Shown: piece by piece, positions 36,286-44,765 of the stretch
Layout of the letters: each line of letters begins with the position of its first letter
Numbering within the stretch: position 1 is the stretch's first letter
Source of the DNA: Flavobacterium lipolyticum
Lineage (GTDB): Bacteria; Bacteroidota; Bacteroidia; Flavobacteriales; Flavobacteriaceae
Direction: 5' to 3'
Length of the DNA stretch: 64,000 nucleotides
Assembly (NCBI RefSeq): GCF_020905335.1
Contig: NZ_JAJJMN010000001.1
Location: forward strand, 3,782,001-3,846,000
The notes under the pieces: model-generated
What the model saw: only the letters and a program-made list of their open reading frames with translations
What the model was told of the DNA's origin: nothing
Databases searched by the model: none
Made by a program: the position numbers and the translations under genes

Positions 36286-37065
36286 TTAATTTGACGAATG
36301 TTTTTTTCGGATTCGCATATTGATAAATTCCACAGCAAGCGAAAACGAAATGGCGAAGTACAAATAACCTTTTGGTACCGCTCCAATATGTTCGCCAGCA
36401 AGTGCAGCATTCGATAGGTGCATGCTTTCCGTAATCAGCATAAAACCGATGAGAATCAAGAACGAAAGTCCTAATATTTGAATGGACGGATTCTTGTTGA
36501 CAAAATTTCCAACAGGAACAGCAAACAACATCATAACCAGTACCGAAATGACTACTGCTGTAATCATGATTGTTAAAGCACCATGAACACCATTTGTCAT
36601 ACCGACAGCCGTTAAGATCGAGTCGACAGAAAAAATCAAATCGATCAGCAGGATTTGCATAATGACATTCGAAAATGATTTTTTGGCAACAGTTTTAAGT
36701 GTTTTTTCCTCCTCTGCAGGATGGTCCACTTTTTCGCTGATTTCTTTAGTACTCTTATAAATCAGGAACAAACCGCCCAGAAACAAAATGACCGCCTGCC
36801 CCGTAAAATCTCCTTCGAACCAGCCCCAGTGAATGCTGAAAAGAGTTGCTTTCATGGCAATCAGATACGAAATTCCCATCAACAGGGCGATACGCATAAA
36901 CATGGCCAAAAACAAACCAATTCGGGTGGCTCTCTTTCGATCTTCTTCAGGCAATTTCCCCGTGACGATGGATATAAAAATAATATTGTCAATCCCCAGG
37001 ACAATTTCCAGAAAAGTCAATGTCAGTAAGGCAATCCAGGCATCGGGGTTTAGAAAAACTTCCAT
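36286..37065 (-). CDS. TerC family integral membrane protein
   Basis: A 259-residue inner-membrane protein with about seven helices and the TerC/Alx family signatures: TFLEIVLGIDNIIFISI near the N-terminus and LIDLIFSVDSILTAVGM in the middle, each with a membrane-embedded Asp. TerC relatives export metal ions such as manganese or support membrane protein metallation, and were first found with tellurite resistance genes. No other ter genes are present. The length is slightly short of E. coli Alx and typical of the YkoY/YceF-type TerC. It is followed by repeats and preceded by a small lipoprotein gene. Confidence 0.92.
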   Translation of the reverse strand: MEVFLNPDAWIALLTLTFLEIVLGIDNIIFISIVTGKLPEEDRKRATRIGLFLAMFMRIALLMGISYLIAMKATLFSIHWGWFEGDFTGQAVILFLGGLFLIYKSTKEISEKVDHPAEEEKTLKTVAKKSFSNVIMQILLIDLIFSVDSILTAVGMTNGVHGALTIMITAVVISVLVMMLFAVPVGNFVNKNPSIQILGLSFLILIGFMLITESMHLSNAALAGEHIGAVPKGYLYFAISFSLAVEFINMRIRKKHSSN

Positions 37066-37099
37066 ACTAAAGGTGTTTTATAACATTTAAATAGATTAT

Positions 37100-37471
37100 T
37101 TACTCAACTCTTACCACTGTACCACGTTGTTTTTGGTCAGAACCCACCATTCCAAATTCAAAAGTATAAGAATCTTTAGAAGTGGTTAGAATTTTCATGC
37201 TGATAGCTTTTTCTTCAGCCATATTTTTAGGATGTTTTTTTTGTAAAATGTATTCACAATCACTTACCCATCTGATGGTTGAAGTGTCTGTTTTACCTTC
37301 AAAAGTTTCGATTTCGATGTTGTCTTTACGTTCAAAAACAGTGGTTTTTTTGATACCATTTACTTCAAATTCAAATTTGAATTTTCCATTTTTAAAATCT
37401 TTGCAGTTGTGTTCTGCGTTGTAACAGGAGAATAATGTCAGTAGCGGTAAAAGGAATAAACTTTTTTTCAT
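37100..37471 (-). CDS. Small lipoprotein of unknown function
   Basis: A 123-residue predicted lipoprotein with signal MKKSLFLLPLLTLFSC and Cys at residue 16. The mature domain reads CKDFKNGKFKFEFEVNGIKKTTVFERKD..., then IRWVSDCEYILQKKHPKN and TFEFGMVGSDQKQRGTVVRVE, suggesting a small lipocalin-like beta fold. Two Cys (in NCKDF and SDCEY) may pair. Similar flavobacterial proteins are, as I recall, sometimes mislabelled topoisomerase IV; nothing in the sequence supports that. The gene lies 34 nt upstream of terC on the same strand. Confidence 0.75.
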   Translation of the reverse strand: MKKSLFLLPLLTLFSCYNAEHNCKDFKNGKFKFEFEVNGIKKTTVFERKDNIEIETFEGKTDTSTIRWVSDCEYILQKKHPKNMAEEKAISMKILTTSKDSYTFEFGMVGSDQKQRGTVVRVE

Positions 37472-37520
37472 TTTAAGTTTTAATTGTTTTGTGAGTAATA
37501 ATTGAGAGGGGGGGGGCTTC

Positions 37521-37826
37521 GACTTCGCTCAGCCTGACGACTTTGCTCAGTCTTACGACTTTGCTCAGTCTGACGACTTTGTTGAGTCTTACGACTTTGC
37601 TCAGTCTGACGACTTTGCTCAGTCTGACAACTTTGCTCAGTCTGACGACTTTGCTCAGTCTGACGACTTCGCTCAGCCTGACGACTTTGTTGAGTCTTAC
37701 GACTTTGCTCAGTCTTACGACTTTGCTCAGTCTGACAACTTCGCTCATTGTGACGACTTCGCTCAGCTTGATGACCTTGCTAAGCCTGACGGCCTCGCTT
37801 AGTCTTACGACTTCGCTCTGTCTGAC
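37521..37826. repeat. 18-bp tandem repeat, 17 units
   Basis: Exactly 17 units of GACTTTGCTCAGTCTGAC and close variants, starting at 37521 and ending at 37826, with changes mostly at fixed positions (TTY, GAC/TAC, CAG/GAG). The period is a multiple of three, so both strands stay open (for example a repeated SKVVRL peptide), but no start context or homology supports a gene. The array and flanks fill the gene-free stretch 37472-37890. A run of G precedes it at 37508-37516. Confidence 0.95.
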
Positions 37827-37890
37827 ATTAGGGGTCTGGATTTTAGATTTCGGAATGTAAATCTGAGATCGTCAATCAAAAATCAAAAGT

Positions 37891-38463
37891 CTAAGATCGT
37901 TTCAATTCATCATCTGTAAAGTTCTTGATTTCTTTTTCTTTGGCAAACTTTTCGGCGTTGTAATTTCCGGATTTATTTTTAGGAATGGATAAACTGTCCC
38001 AGTCACCCTTTTTTAATTGTTTGGCATAAAAAACAATCTGTCCGATATGATAAGGATAATGTGCCAGCTGTCTGTTGATTGCCTCAATAACGGTATGACC
38101 TTCGTTTCGGATGTAAATGATGTCTGAAAGTTGTTCCGGGTTTAAGCTGTTTAAGGCATTCAGTAAACAATCCCAGCCTTTGTCCCAGATCAGCAGAACT
38201 TCTTCTTTAGATTTTAGATCATTTTCAAATTCCGAATCGCGATTGCGCCACTCTTTTTCGCCATCAGACGTTAAAAAATCGGTCCAACGTGAGAGCATAT
38301 TGCCTGAAACGTGTTTTACAATCGTAGCAATACTGTTGGTATCTTCATTAAGGGTGACAAAAAGCTGTTCGGGTTCTAATTGTGCAATGGCTTTTTCTCC
38401 CAGCATTTTATAGTACAAAAACTGTTTTTTAACGCTTTCTAAATAGGAATCAGTTGCTTTCAT
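37891..38463 (-). CDS. DUF1572 family (DinB-like) protein
   Basis: A 190-residue four-helix-bundle protein of the DinB/DUF1572 type. The His residues expected to bind a metal appear as SIATIVKHVSGNMLSRW (about residue 50) and a C-terminal cluster NRQLAHYPYHIGQIVFYAKQL (about 133-153). DinB-like folds include thiol transferases and damage-inducible proteins; DUF1572 members have no known reaction. The length is standard. It is a monocistronic gene beside the 18-bp array. Confidence 0.88.
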   Translation of the reverse strand: MKATDSYLESVKKQFLYYKMLGEKAIAQLEPEQLFVTLNEDTNSIATIVKHVSGNMLSRWTDFLTSDGEKEWRNRDSEFENDLKSKEEVLLIWDKGWDCLLNALNSLNPEQLSDIIYIRNEGHTVIEAINRQLAHYPYHIGQIVFYAKQLKKGDWDSLSIPKNKSGNYNAEKFAKEKEIKNFTDDELKRS

Positions 38464-38526
38464 AGTGATACATTTGGTTTAGCGGAAATAAGTTTTTATT
38501 TTTTGTCACGAATTCGTGGCAAAAAA

Positions 38527-39099
38527 CTATACAATTTTAATATCGTATTTGTCTAATAGCCCTACAATACCCTGAGTTGAAAATTGTGCTTTTCGCATAG
38601 GGTTAAATTCAGGATCAATTTTATAATTGTAGGCAGTTCTAAAGTCGACGCCTGCCAGTTGTGTATCGTTAAAAATAGCTCCCTCGAGATTGCAATTGTC
38701 AAATAAAGCACTGGTTAGATTGCATCCTATAAAAGAAATCTCACGCAAAGAGCAGTTGATAAATTTAGTTTTAGGCATTTTCTTGTTCGAAAAAACAGCA
38801 TAATCTAATGTGCTTTCTTCAAAATAAACCTGGAATAGAAAATCATCACATTCGTTAAAAGCAATTCCAAGAAGCTTGCAATTTTTGAATGTAGCATTTT
38901 TCAGACTGGTACCGGACAAACTTGTCATCGACAAATTGCAATCGATAAACTCACAGTCTAAAAAGGTGTTGTAAGCAAAATTGCTATTCGAAAAATCACA
39001 ATTCTTAAAAACACAATCTTCAAACTCCCGATTGTTTATTTTCTTGTCAATATAAGTAACTTTTTCGAAGGTTTTTTGAATGTGAATTAGACTTTCCAT
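38527..39099 (-). CDS. Pentapeptide-repeat protein in a toxin-antitoxin operon
   Basis: A 190-residue protein made almost entirely of five-residue repeats with a central Phe or Leu (for example FEDCVFKNCDFSNSNF, LSGTSLKNATFKNC, SALFDNCNLEGAIF), expected to form a right-handed quadrilateral beta-helix. The C-terminus (FSTQGIVGLLDKYDIKI) recalls the helical tail of Qnr proteins. Qnr, MfpA and AlbG members of this fold mimic DNA and protect gyrase. Its ATG lies inside the end of the upstream ParE-type toxin gene (13-nt overlap). This suggests translational coupling and a role linked to the toxin, which is inference. Confidence 0.85.
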   Translation of the reverse strand: MESLIHIQKTFEKVTYIDKKINNREFEDCVFKNCDFSNSNFAYNTFLDCEFIDCNLSMTSLSGTSLKNATFKNCKLLGIAFNECDDFLFQVYFEESTLDYAVFSNKKMPKTKFINCSLREISFIGCNLTSALFDNCNLEGAIFNDTQLAGVDFRTAYNYKIDPEFNPMRKAQFSTQGIVGLLDKYDIKIV

Positions 39100-39401
39100 G
39101 AGTGTTTTTTGGATTTTCGTGCATTGTGACGCACCCTAAGGATATAAATGATTTCCTCTGTTATTTGATAGGAAACCGAATAATTGTAAACCGTATAAAC
39201 TCTAAAACTACCATCATTATTGGTTTTTTGAGTGTCGTGTTTATAAATTTCGGGTTGAGTTTTAAGAATTTCGGTACTGTCAAAAATAGTATTGACAACT
39301 TTATCAGCGATTGCAATTGATTTGCTTTCAAAGAAAATGTAAAAATGAATGTCTTCTAATTGATTCAAAGCATTGCTGGACCAAATTATTTTCTTCCCCA
39401 T
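39087..39401 (-). CDS. RelE/ParE-type toxin
   Basis: A 104-residue toxin of the ParE/RelE superfamily: WSSNALNQLEDIHFYIFFESKSIAIADKVVNTIFDSTEIL, then a beta-sheet with FRVYTVYNYSVSYQITEEIIYILRVRHNARK. The N-terminal helical hairpin and the ILRVRHNAR strand are typical of ParE, which poisons DNA gyrase, while RelE cuts mRNA; sequence alone favours ParE. It overlaps the antitoxin gene by 16 nt and the pentapeptide-repeat gene by 13 nt, so all three are one translational unit. Confidence 0.88.
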   Translation of the reverse strand: MGKKIIWSSNALNQLEDIHFYIFFESKSIAIADKVVNTIFDSTEILKTQPEIYKHDTQKTNNDGSFRVYTVYNYSVSYQITEEIIYILRVRHNARKSKKHSWKV

Positions 39402-39616
39402 TTTTTTGCAATCTCTTTAGCCTGATCTTCCGTATAAAAGTTGCCTTTTTTGATGTTTTCCAGGGCGTCTTCAATGTCTAAATTATAGGCTTTGTCTGAA
39501 TCAAGGGTACTGTTGTTTACAGACTGTAAAAGATGTTTTAGCTTCTCGACAAATGAAGGGTCTTTTACTTTATCAATTTCCTGATGAATCCACTTTAGTT
39601 CTGCTTGAATATCCAT
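39386..39616 (-). CDS. Antitoxin partner of the ParE-type toxin
   Basis: A 76-residue acidic, helical protein (MDIQAELKWIHQEIDKVKDPSFVEKLKHLLQ ... ALENIKKGNFYTEDQAKEIAKKWGRK). The size, position directly upstream of and overlapping the toxin by 16 nt, and a C-terminal part suited to wrapping the toxin mark it as the antitoxin. The sequence resembles antitoxins that Bacteroidota pair with ParE-type toxins. No clear DNA-binding domain is visible, so autoregulation may be weak or indirect. Confidence 0.8.
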   Translation of the reverse strand: MDIQAELKWIHQEIDKVKDPSFVEKLKHLLQSVNNSTLDSDKAYNLDIEDALENIKKGNFYTEDQAKEIAKKWGRK

Positions 39617-39643
39617 AATAAAGAATTTGAGTAAAGATACAAA

Positions 39644-39865
39644 TTAGTCATTAAATAAACCTTTCATAATGATTTTCAATCCGTAAAAAATCAAAAACAT
39701 AGCGCTTAAACAAGCCACAATTCCAATTCCCAAAACCAGATAATGCCAGTTGGTATGCTGATTCATAAAAGCGTTATAAATGAGCGATGGCCCAATAAAC
39801 AATAAAGGCAATGAACCCGATAAATATTTAATTCCTTTTCCTAATAATTCTTTATTTGTTGCCAT
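39644..39865 (-). CDS. DUF6095-like small membrane protein
   Basis: A 73-residue protein with two membrane helices (LLFIGPSLIYNAFM and YLVLGIGIVACLSAMFLIFYGLKII) and a short N-terminal cytosolic part (MATNKELLGKGIKYLSGSLP). This matches my memory of DUF6095, a family of unknown function often near murQ in Flavobacteria; here murQ lies upstream on the same strand, 209 nt away across a repeat-rich spacer. It is followed at 28 nt by the antitoxin gene. Confidence 0.75.
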   Translation of the reverse strand: MATNKELLGKGIKYLSGSLPLLFIGPSLIYNAFMNQHTNWHYLVLGIGIVACLSAMFLIFYGLKIIMKGLFND

Positions 39866-39873
39866 TTTTTTGT

Positions 39874-39984
39874 TTTCAGGTTTTGAGAGTTTCAGGTTTT
39901 AATGTTTCAAGTTTCAGGTTTCAAGTTTCAGGTTTCAGGTTTCAGGTTTCAGGTTGCAAGTTTCAGGTTGCAAGTTTCAGGTTC
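39874..39984. repeat. Low-complexity TTTCAGG / TTTCAAG tandem repeat
   Basis: About a dozen short units of GTTTCAGG, GTTTCAAG and GGTTGCAA follow each other between murQ and the DUF6095 gene. The inverted form (CCTGAAAC, CTTGAAAC) is at 60401-60458. A TCATTTTACATCTCACATC stretch follows at about 40022-40040. Confidence 0.85.
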
Positions 39985-40074
39985 GGAACCTATTGAAGTT
40001 TGCGGTTAGATAGGTATAATCTCATTTTACATCTCACATCTTACCAAAAACATTTTACCAAAAAACATCACACA

Positions 40075-40887
40075 TTAAAGATTATAATTGTCCACAGCAT
40101 TTCGTACGCTGCCGTATTTTTTTAATAATTCACTGGCTTGTTCGTAGGAAACTGGAATTTCTCCCATTATCATTTTTACACCGCGATCTACCAATTTGAT
40201 ATTACTCAATTGCATATCGACCATTTTATTGCCTTTTACTTTTCCAAGCTGAATCATTGCAGCAGTCGAAATCATATTCAGCACTAATTTTTGAGCTGTT
40301 CCGGCTTTCATTCGGGAGCTTCCGGTGATAAATTCCGGACCTACAACCACTTCAACCGGAAATTGAGCAGTAAGCGCCAAAGGACTTCCTGCATTGTTAG
40401 TAATACAGCCCGTAAGAATATTATTTTGATTACAGCTTTCTAAACCGCCAATCACATAAGGTGTAGTTCCTGAAGCCGCGATACCAATTACTACATCGTT
40501 TTGATCAATATGATTCGCCTGCAAATCAATCCAGGCTTGGGTTGCATTGTCTTCGGCATTTTCTACGGCACGACGAATGGCAGTATCACCACCGGCAATA
40601 ATTCCGTTTACTAAATCAAAAGGAACACCAAAAGTTGGAGGACATTCTGAAGCATCAACAACACCTAAGCGTCCGGATGTTCCCGCACCAATATAAAATA
40701 ATCGACCGCCTAATTTTAATTTAGAAACTACCTGTGCTACTAAAGTTTCAATTTGCGGAATCGCTTTTTCGACTGCATCAGGAACAGTTTTGTCTTCCTG
40801 ATTGATGTTAACCAGAAGTTCATGAACCGACATTTTTTCTAAATGTTCGTATTTTGAGGACTGTTCTGTTGTTTTTGTAAAGGTCAT
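40075..40887 (-). CDS. murQ: N-acetylmuramic acid 6-phosphate etherase
   Basis: A 270-residue SIS-domain enzyme that removes the lactyl ether from MurNAc-6-phosphate to give GlcNAc-6-phosphate in cell-wall recycling. Diagnostic stretches are IGAGTSGRLGVVDASECPPTFGVP (sugar-phosphate site with the catalytic Glu region), IAGGDTAIRRAVENAEDN and GPEFITGSSRMKAGTAQKLVLNMIST. It is slightly shorter than E. coli MurQ, lacking the C-terminal extension, as in other Bacteroidota. No MurNAc transporter or kinase is adjacent. Confidence 0.96.
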   Translation of the reverse strand: MTFTKTTEQSSKYEHLEKMSVHELLVNINQEDKTVPDAVEKAIPQIETLVAQVVSKLKLGGRLFYIGAGTSGRLGVVDASECPPTFGVPFDLVNGIIAGGDTAIRRAVENAEDNATQAWIDLQANHIDQNDVVIGIAASGTTPYVIGGLESCNQNNILTGCITNNAGSPLALTAQFPVEVVVGPEFITGSSRMKAGTAQKLVLNMISTAAMIQLGKVKGNKMVDMQLSNIKLVDRGVKMIMGEIPVSYEQASELLKKYGSVRNAVDNYNL

Positions 40888-41041
40888 TTTTTCGTGTTAA
40901 TTGAACTGGGTCAAAATTAATCTTTTTTCTTGCAATCCCGAAATTTGGAGCGTAAAGTCATGAAGATTTAGAATAATTTTTTGTTGTAATTTCTGATGAA
41001 ATGATTGCTCTGTTGGACCTTTATTAAAACAACTAAAACAT

Positions 41042-41049
41042 TATATTTG
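41042..41049 (+). promoter_or_regulatory. Candidate -7 element for the AraC-type regulator
   Basis: TATATTTG, 21 nt upstream of the start codon. A TTG at 41013-41015 is 26 nt away, longer than usual. Confidence 0.4.
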
Positions 41050-41070
41050 TTAAATAATTAAAAATTTGGA

Positions 41071-42216
41071 ATGGATATAATTAGCTTTTTAACGAGTATC
41101 GCAAAAATATCAGTCTTTGTTTCTTTTTTACTGGCCTTCTTTTTACTCACAGTGCAAACAAAGAATAAATTGACAAACCGACTGTTTGCTTTCTATTTAA
41201 TATTTTTTGCCCTTGATAACAGCGGTATTTTTATTGATGATCAGTTTATAAAAGCCCATTTTAATTTAGAATTTTTCAGATGGACGGCTTGTTCTCTGGT
41301 TTTGCCTTTTTTCTATCTGTACGTTTTGTCCGTTTGTTTCACGGATTTTAGATTGAGATCGAAACATTTACTACACGCAATTCCATTTGTACTCCTGAAC
41401 GTCTTTTATATGTTCAGGCTTTACTTTTTAACAAACGCCGAAAAAATGGTGTTTTACAACCAGCGTGATCAGTCGTCGGAGATGTTCTTTTTGTTTCTCG
41501 CTTTGGCCTTGCAAATTGTATTTTACAGCATTGGAGTAGCTTTGGTCTTAAAAAAATACAAAGCAATATATGAGGAAAATTATACCAATCCCAGAAGTTC
41601 TGTTTTTAAATGGCTGCTTCAGATAGCGGCTATATTCTTTGTTTTGTATTATTTATGTATCATTAAGAATGCTTTAAGATATGTGAATTATGATTCGTTA
41701 TGGATTTGGTCTAATGTAATATTGCAGTTTATGGTTTTGGTAATAACCTGCTGGTTTGTATTAAAAGCCCTGAATCATCCGGATCTTTTTCGTGGTATCG
41801 ATTCTAAACTGCAATTGGCCAAAGATATTCTTCCTAAACAGAATAATAATGTCGGAGAAAAGGAGCATCAAAACGAAGTGATTTCAGATCAAATTGCGAC
41901 ATTGAAGCTTTACATGACCGAAAAAGAACCTTTTCTGGACCCGTCATTAACCATTCAGGAACTTTCGAATCAAATCAATATTCCGGTTCGGGATTTATCG
42001 GTTTTAATCAATCATCATATCGATCAGCATTTTTTTGATTTTGTAAATGAATATCGCATTCAAAAAGCAATGAATTTACTGAAAGATCAGTCCAAAAGTC
42101 AGCTTACAGTTTTGGAAATTTTGTATGAAGTAGGTTTTAATTCAAAATCTTCTTTTAATACGTCTTTTAAAAAATATACAAATCTAACCCCTACAGCTTA
42201 TCGGAACGCCTCATAA
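41071..42216 (+). CDS. Membrane-bound AraC-family transcriptional regulator
   Basis: A 381-residue regulator with an N-terminal membrane domain of about seven helices (residues 1-235, starting ISFLTSIAKISVFVSFLLAFF) and a C-terminal AraC/XylS DNA-binding domain (about 285-381: LTIQELSNQINIPVRDLSVLINHH, ILYEVGFNSKSSFNTSFKKYTNLTPTAYR). Such proteins sense an envelope or small-molecule signal and act on nearby promoters from the membrane. The gene directly precedes the outer-membrane receptor gene, separated by a terminator, so that gene is the obvious candidate target. Confidence 0.9.
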   Translation: MDIISFLTSIAKISVFVSFLLAFFLLTVQTKNKLTNRLFAFYLIFFALDNSGIFIDDQFIKAHFNLEFFRWTACSLVLPFFYLYVLSVCFTDFRLRSKHLLHAIPFVLLNVFYMFRLYFLTNAEKMVFYNQRDQSSEMFFLFLALALQIVFYSIGVALVLKKYKAIYEENYTNPRSSVFKWLLQIAAIFFVLYYLCIIKNALRYVNYDSLWIWSNVILQFMVLVITCWFVLKALNHPDLFRGIDSKLQLAKDILPKQNNNVGEKEHQNEVISDQIATLKLYMTEKEPFLDPSLTIQELSNQINIPVRDLSVLINHHIDQHFFDFVNEYRIQKAMNLLKDQSKSQLTVLEILYEVGFNSKSSFNTSFKKYTNLTPTAYRNAS

Positions 42217-42249
42217 TAAAGGCTTTGCATAAAGTACTACTTCGTGACG

Positions 42250-42298
42250 AAAAAAGTCGAACTCATTTCTGTTGAGAAAATGAGTTCGACTTTTTTTT
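42250..42298 (+). terminator. Terminator after the AraC-type regulator
   Basis: AAAAAAGTCGAACTCATTT (about 42250-42269) pairs with AAATGAGTTCGACTTTTTT (to 42298) around an 8-10 nt loop and ends in a T run. Confidence 0.9.
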
Positions 42299-42370
42299 GT
42301 CGGTCGAATTCCGAAAATTTCTGCAACAACTTTGCTTCATAATTAATCGAACAAGTTAAAACCAGAAATC

Positions 42371-44758
42371 ATGAAAAAAGTTTACCTCCTTATTATTTTA
42401 GTATTACCGGTGTTAGGTTTAGCACAAACAACTGCAAAATTAAAAGGGAAAATAGCCAGTGAAACTACTGCATTAGAATGGGCAGATGTTTCCGTATTCA
42501 ATTCAGAAGGAAAAATTATTGAAGGAACAACCAGTAAGCCGGACGGTTCTTTTGAACTTAATTTAAAAGAAGGCTTTTATAAAATAGGAATAAGTCTGCT
42601 GGGATTTGTTGATTACGAAAAGCAGATCGCGATTAAAAAAGATACCGATTTAGAAACCATAGTTTTGAAAGAGAATACTACTCAGCTGGGAGAAGTAGTA
42701 ATTAAAACTAAAAAGAATACCATCGAGCAAAAAACAGATCGTTTGGTGTACAATCTCGAAAATAATGTCACAAATGTTGGTGGTGATGCTTTAAGCGCGA
42801 TCAATACGGCACCTGGTGTTGTGGTTCAAAAAGAGACGATCAGTATATTAGGCAAAGGGACTTCTCGCGTGATGATTGACGGACGTATCGTTGAGTTAAC
42901 CGGAGAAGAACTAAACAACTATTTAAAATCGATATCGGCAGCAGATATTAAGAACATTGAAATTATCAGTACACCTCCCGCAAAATACGAAGCCGAAGGA
43001 ACAGGAGGACTTATTAATATTGTATTGAAAAAAGGTACCCGAAATTCCTGGAAGAACAGTTCCACAGCAACTTATGATCAGAATAAATACGGGGCTTTGA
43101 CTTTAAGAGATAATTTCTTTTACAACAAAAATAAGTTTAGGTTTTCTGCCAGTATTAATGGAAAGAAAGGACATAAATATGCGGATGAGTTTCTGGATAT
43201 GTATTTTCCTGACGGACTTTCTGAGATGATTATCAATACAAAATTTACCGATGAGAGTTTGTCCGGAAAATTAGCTTTGGATTATGATTTTTCAGATCGC
43301 ATAACCATAGGTTTTCAGGTTTTAAAAGACAGAAGTAATCCGGATTTTAAGTCGGATATCAGAATTAATAATTACAATACTAAAAATGAACTGGACAATT
43401 ATATCCTGAACAATAGTTTTGTGGATAAGCAGTCCGGCAACCAGACTTATCACGGGCATTTGATTGCAAAATTGGATTCTTTAGGCAGAAAATTGTCTTT
43501 TGATGTGGATTATTTTAATTACAATTCAAAATTCGACCGAAATGCGATCGCCTACAATTACAGACCGGATCATTCATTTGCAGGGATTAATCAGTCGGCA
43601 AGAAATATTTCCGATCAGGATATTGATAACTGGAGTTTTAAGGCAGATATGGAACATCCGCTTACAGCATTCAATTTGTCATATGGTACAAAAATGAGTT
43701 TTACAAACAGTAAGAGTTATGTACTTTACTACAATACGATTACAGAAACACCGGAATTGGATCCCAATCAGTCCAACCGATTCAGGTATACGGAGAACAA
43801 TCAGGCAGTGTACGTTAACGGAGATAAAAAACTCAGTGAGAAATGGAATCTTCAATTGGGATTGCGACTTGAAAATACTCAAACGAGTGGTTTTTCAGAA
43901 ACCTTAAACGAGGAAACAAAAAATAATTATTTGAGATTATTTCCTACAGTTTATGTTTCATACAAAGAAAATGACAGTAACAATTTTAGTTTTAATTATG
44001 GAAAAAGAATCAGCCGACCTCAGTTTGATTTGCTGAATCCATTTCGTAATTACATTAACAGCAACAGTTATTCTGAAGGAAATCCGTTTTTGAAACCTTC
44101 TTTTAGTGATAATTTTGAATTGACTCATTCGTATAAAGGAGTTTTGCGAACCAATGTTTTCTTTAACGTGATCAATGACGGTTATGGTGTGATTTTTACC
44201 TCAATTCCCGAAACCAATACGCAAATTGTAACTCGAGAGAATTATTTCAGAGATCTAAAGTATGGGGTTGGAGAAAGTTATTCGGCTGCCTTAGCTTCCT
44301 GGTGGCAGAGTGAAAATACCTTGTACTTTTTAGGATCAAAAACGAAGTTTATTGCAGCTATTAATGCCACACCGTCAAATAGTCTGGAAATCAATTTTTC
44401 GACGAACAATACCTTTTCATTAGGTAAAAATTCTAAACTTCAAATTGATTTTAATTACAATACACCTTCTCGAAGTGGTTTGTACAAAACGGGGTATATG
44501 TCGAGTTTTGATGTTGGTTTTAAACAGGAGGTGCTGAATAAATCCTTGCAGATTGCTTTTCTGGCCAATGATATTTTTAATACTTCTTATTTAAAAGATT
44601 TGGTTTCGGTTGTAAATGGTGTAAAGCAGGTATACAGTCAGAACTTCTCCAACCGATTTTTACGTTTGTCTGTTGTTTATAATTTTGGGAACAAAAAAAT
44701 AAACGTGAAACAGCGTGATTTTGGAAATCAGGAGGAGAAAAACAGAACGGGGAATTAG
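42371..44758 (+). CDS. TonB-receptor-like outer-membrane beta-barrel protein
   Basis: A 795-residue outer-membrane protein: signal peptide MKKVYLLIILVLPVLGLAQ, carboxypeptidase-D-like domain (about 22-105, KLKGKIASETTALEWADVSVF), a plug domain (AINTAPGVVVQKETISILGKGTSRVMIDGR and EIISTPPAKYEAEGTGGLINIVLKKG), then an OMP_b-brl_3-type barrel. The C-terminal tail (after LSVVYNFGNKK) is a short basic stretch. This family differs from SusC-type receptors and its ligand is unknown. Located after a membrane AraC-type regulator, it is likely regulated by it. Confidence 0.9.
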   Translation: MKKVYLLIILVLPVLGLAQTTAKLKGKIASETTALEWADVSVFNSEGKIIEGTTSKPDGSFELNLKEGFYKIGISLLGFVDYEKQIAIKKDTDLETIVLKENTTQLGEVVIKTKKNTIEQKTDRLVYNLENNVTNVGGDALSAINTAPGVVVQKETISILGKGTSRVMIDGRIVELTGEELNNYLKSISAADIKNIEIISTPPAKYEAEGTGGLINIVLKKGTRNSWKNSSTATYDQNKYGALTLRDNFFYNKNKFRFSASINGKKGHKYADEFLDMYFPDGLSEMIINTKFTDESLSGKLALDYDFSDRITIGFQVLKDRSNPDFKSDIRINNYNTKNELDNYILNNSFVDKQSGNQTYHGHLIAKLDSLGRKLSFDVDYFNYNSKFDRNAIAYNYRPDHSFAGINQSARNISDQDIDNWSFKADMEHPLTAFNLSYGTKMSFTNSKSYVLYYNTITETPELDPNQSNRFRYTENNQAVYVNGDKKLSEKWNLQLGLRLENTQTSGFSETLNEETKNNYLRLFPTVYVSYKENDSNNFSFNYGKRISRPQFDLLNPFRNYINSNSYSEGNPFLKPSFSDNFELTHSYKGVLRTNVFFNVINDGYGVIFTSIPETNTQIVTRENYFRDLKYGVGESYSAALASWWQSENTLYFLGSKTKFIAAINATPSNSLEINFSTNNTFSLGKNSKLQIDFNYNTPSRSGLYKTGYMSSFDVGFKQEVLNKSLQIAFLANDIFNTSYLKDLVSVVNGVKQVYSQNFSNRFLRLSVVYNFGNKKINVKQRDFGNQEEKNRTGN

Positions 44759-44765
44759 GTTTTAG

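Noticed and set aside
37100..37471. Label of this small lipoprotein as topoisomerase IV
   Set aside because: The sequence has a lipoprotein signal and no topoisomerase motif.
37521..37826. CRISPR-like appearance of the 18-bp array
   Set aside because: No spacers; units abut and are too short.
37473..37860. Open frames across the 18-bp array on both strands (repeated SKVVRL or LTTLLS peptides)
   Set aside because: They exist only because the repeat period is divisible by three. There is no homology, no promoter-like start and no constant flanks, so I did not annotate a gene.
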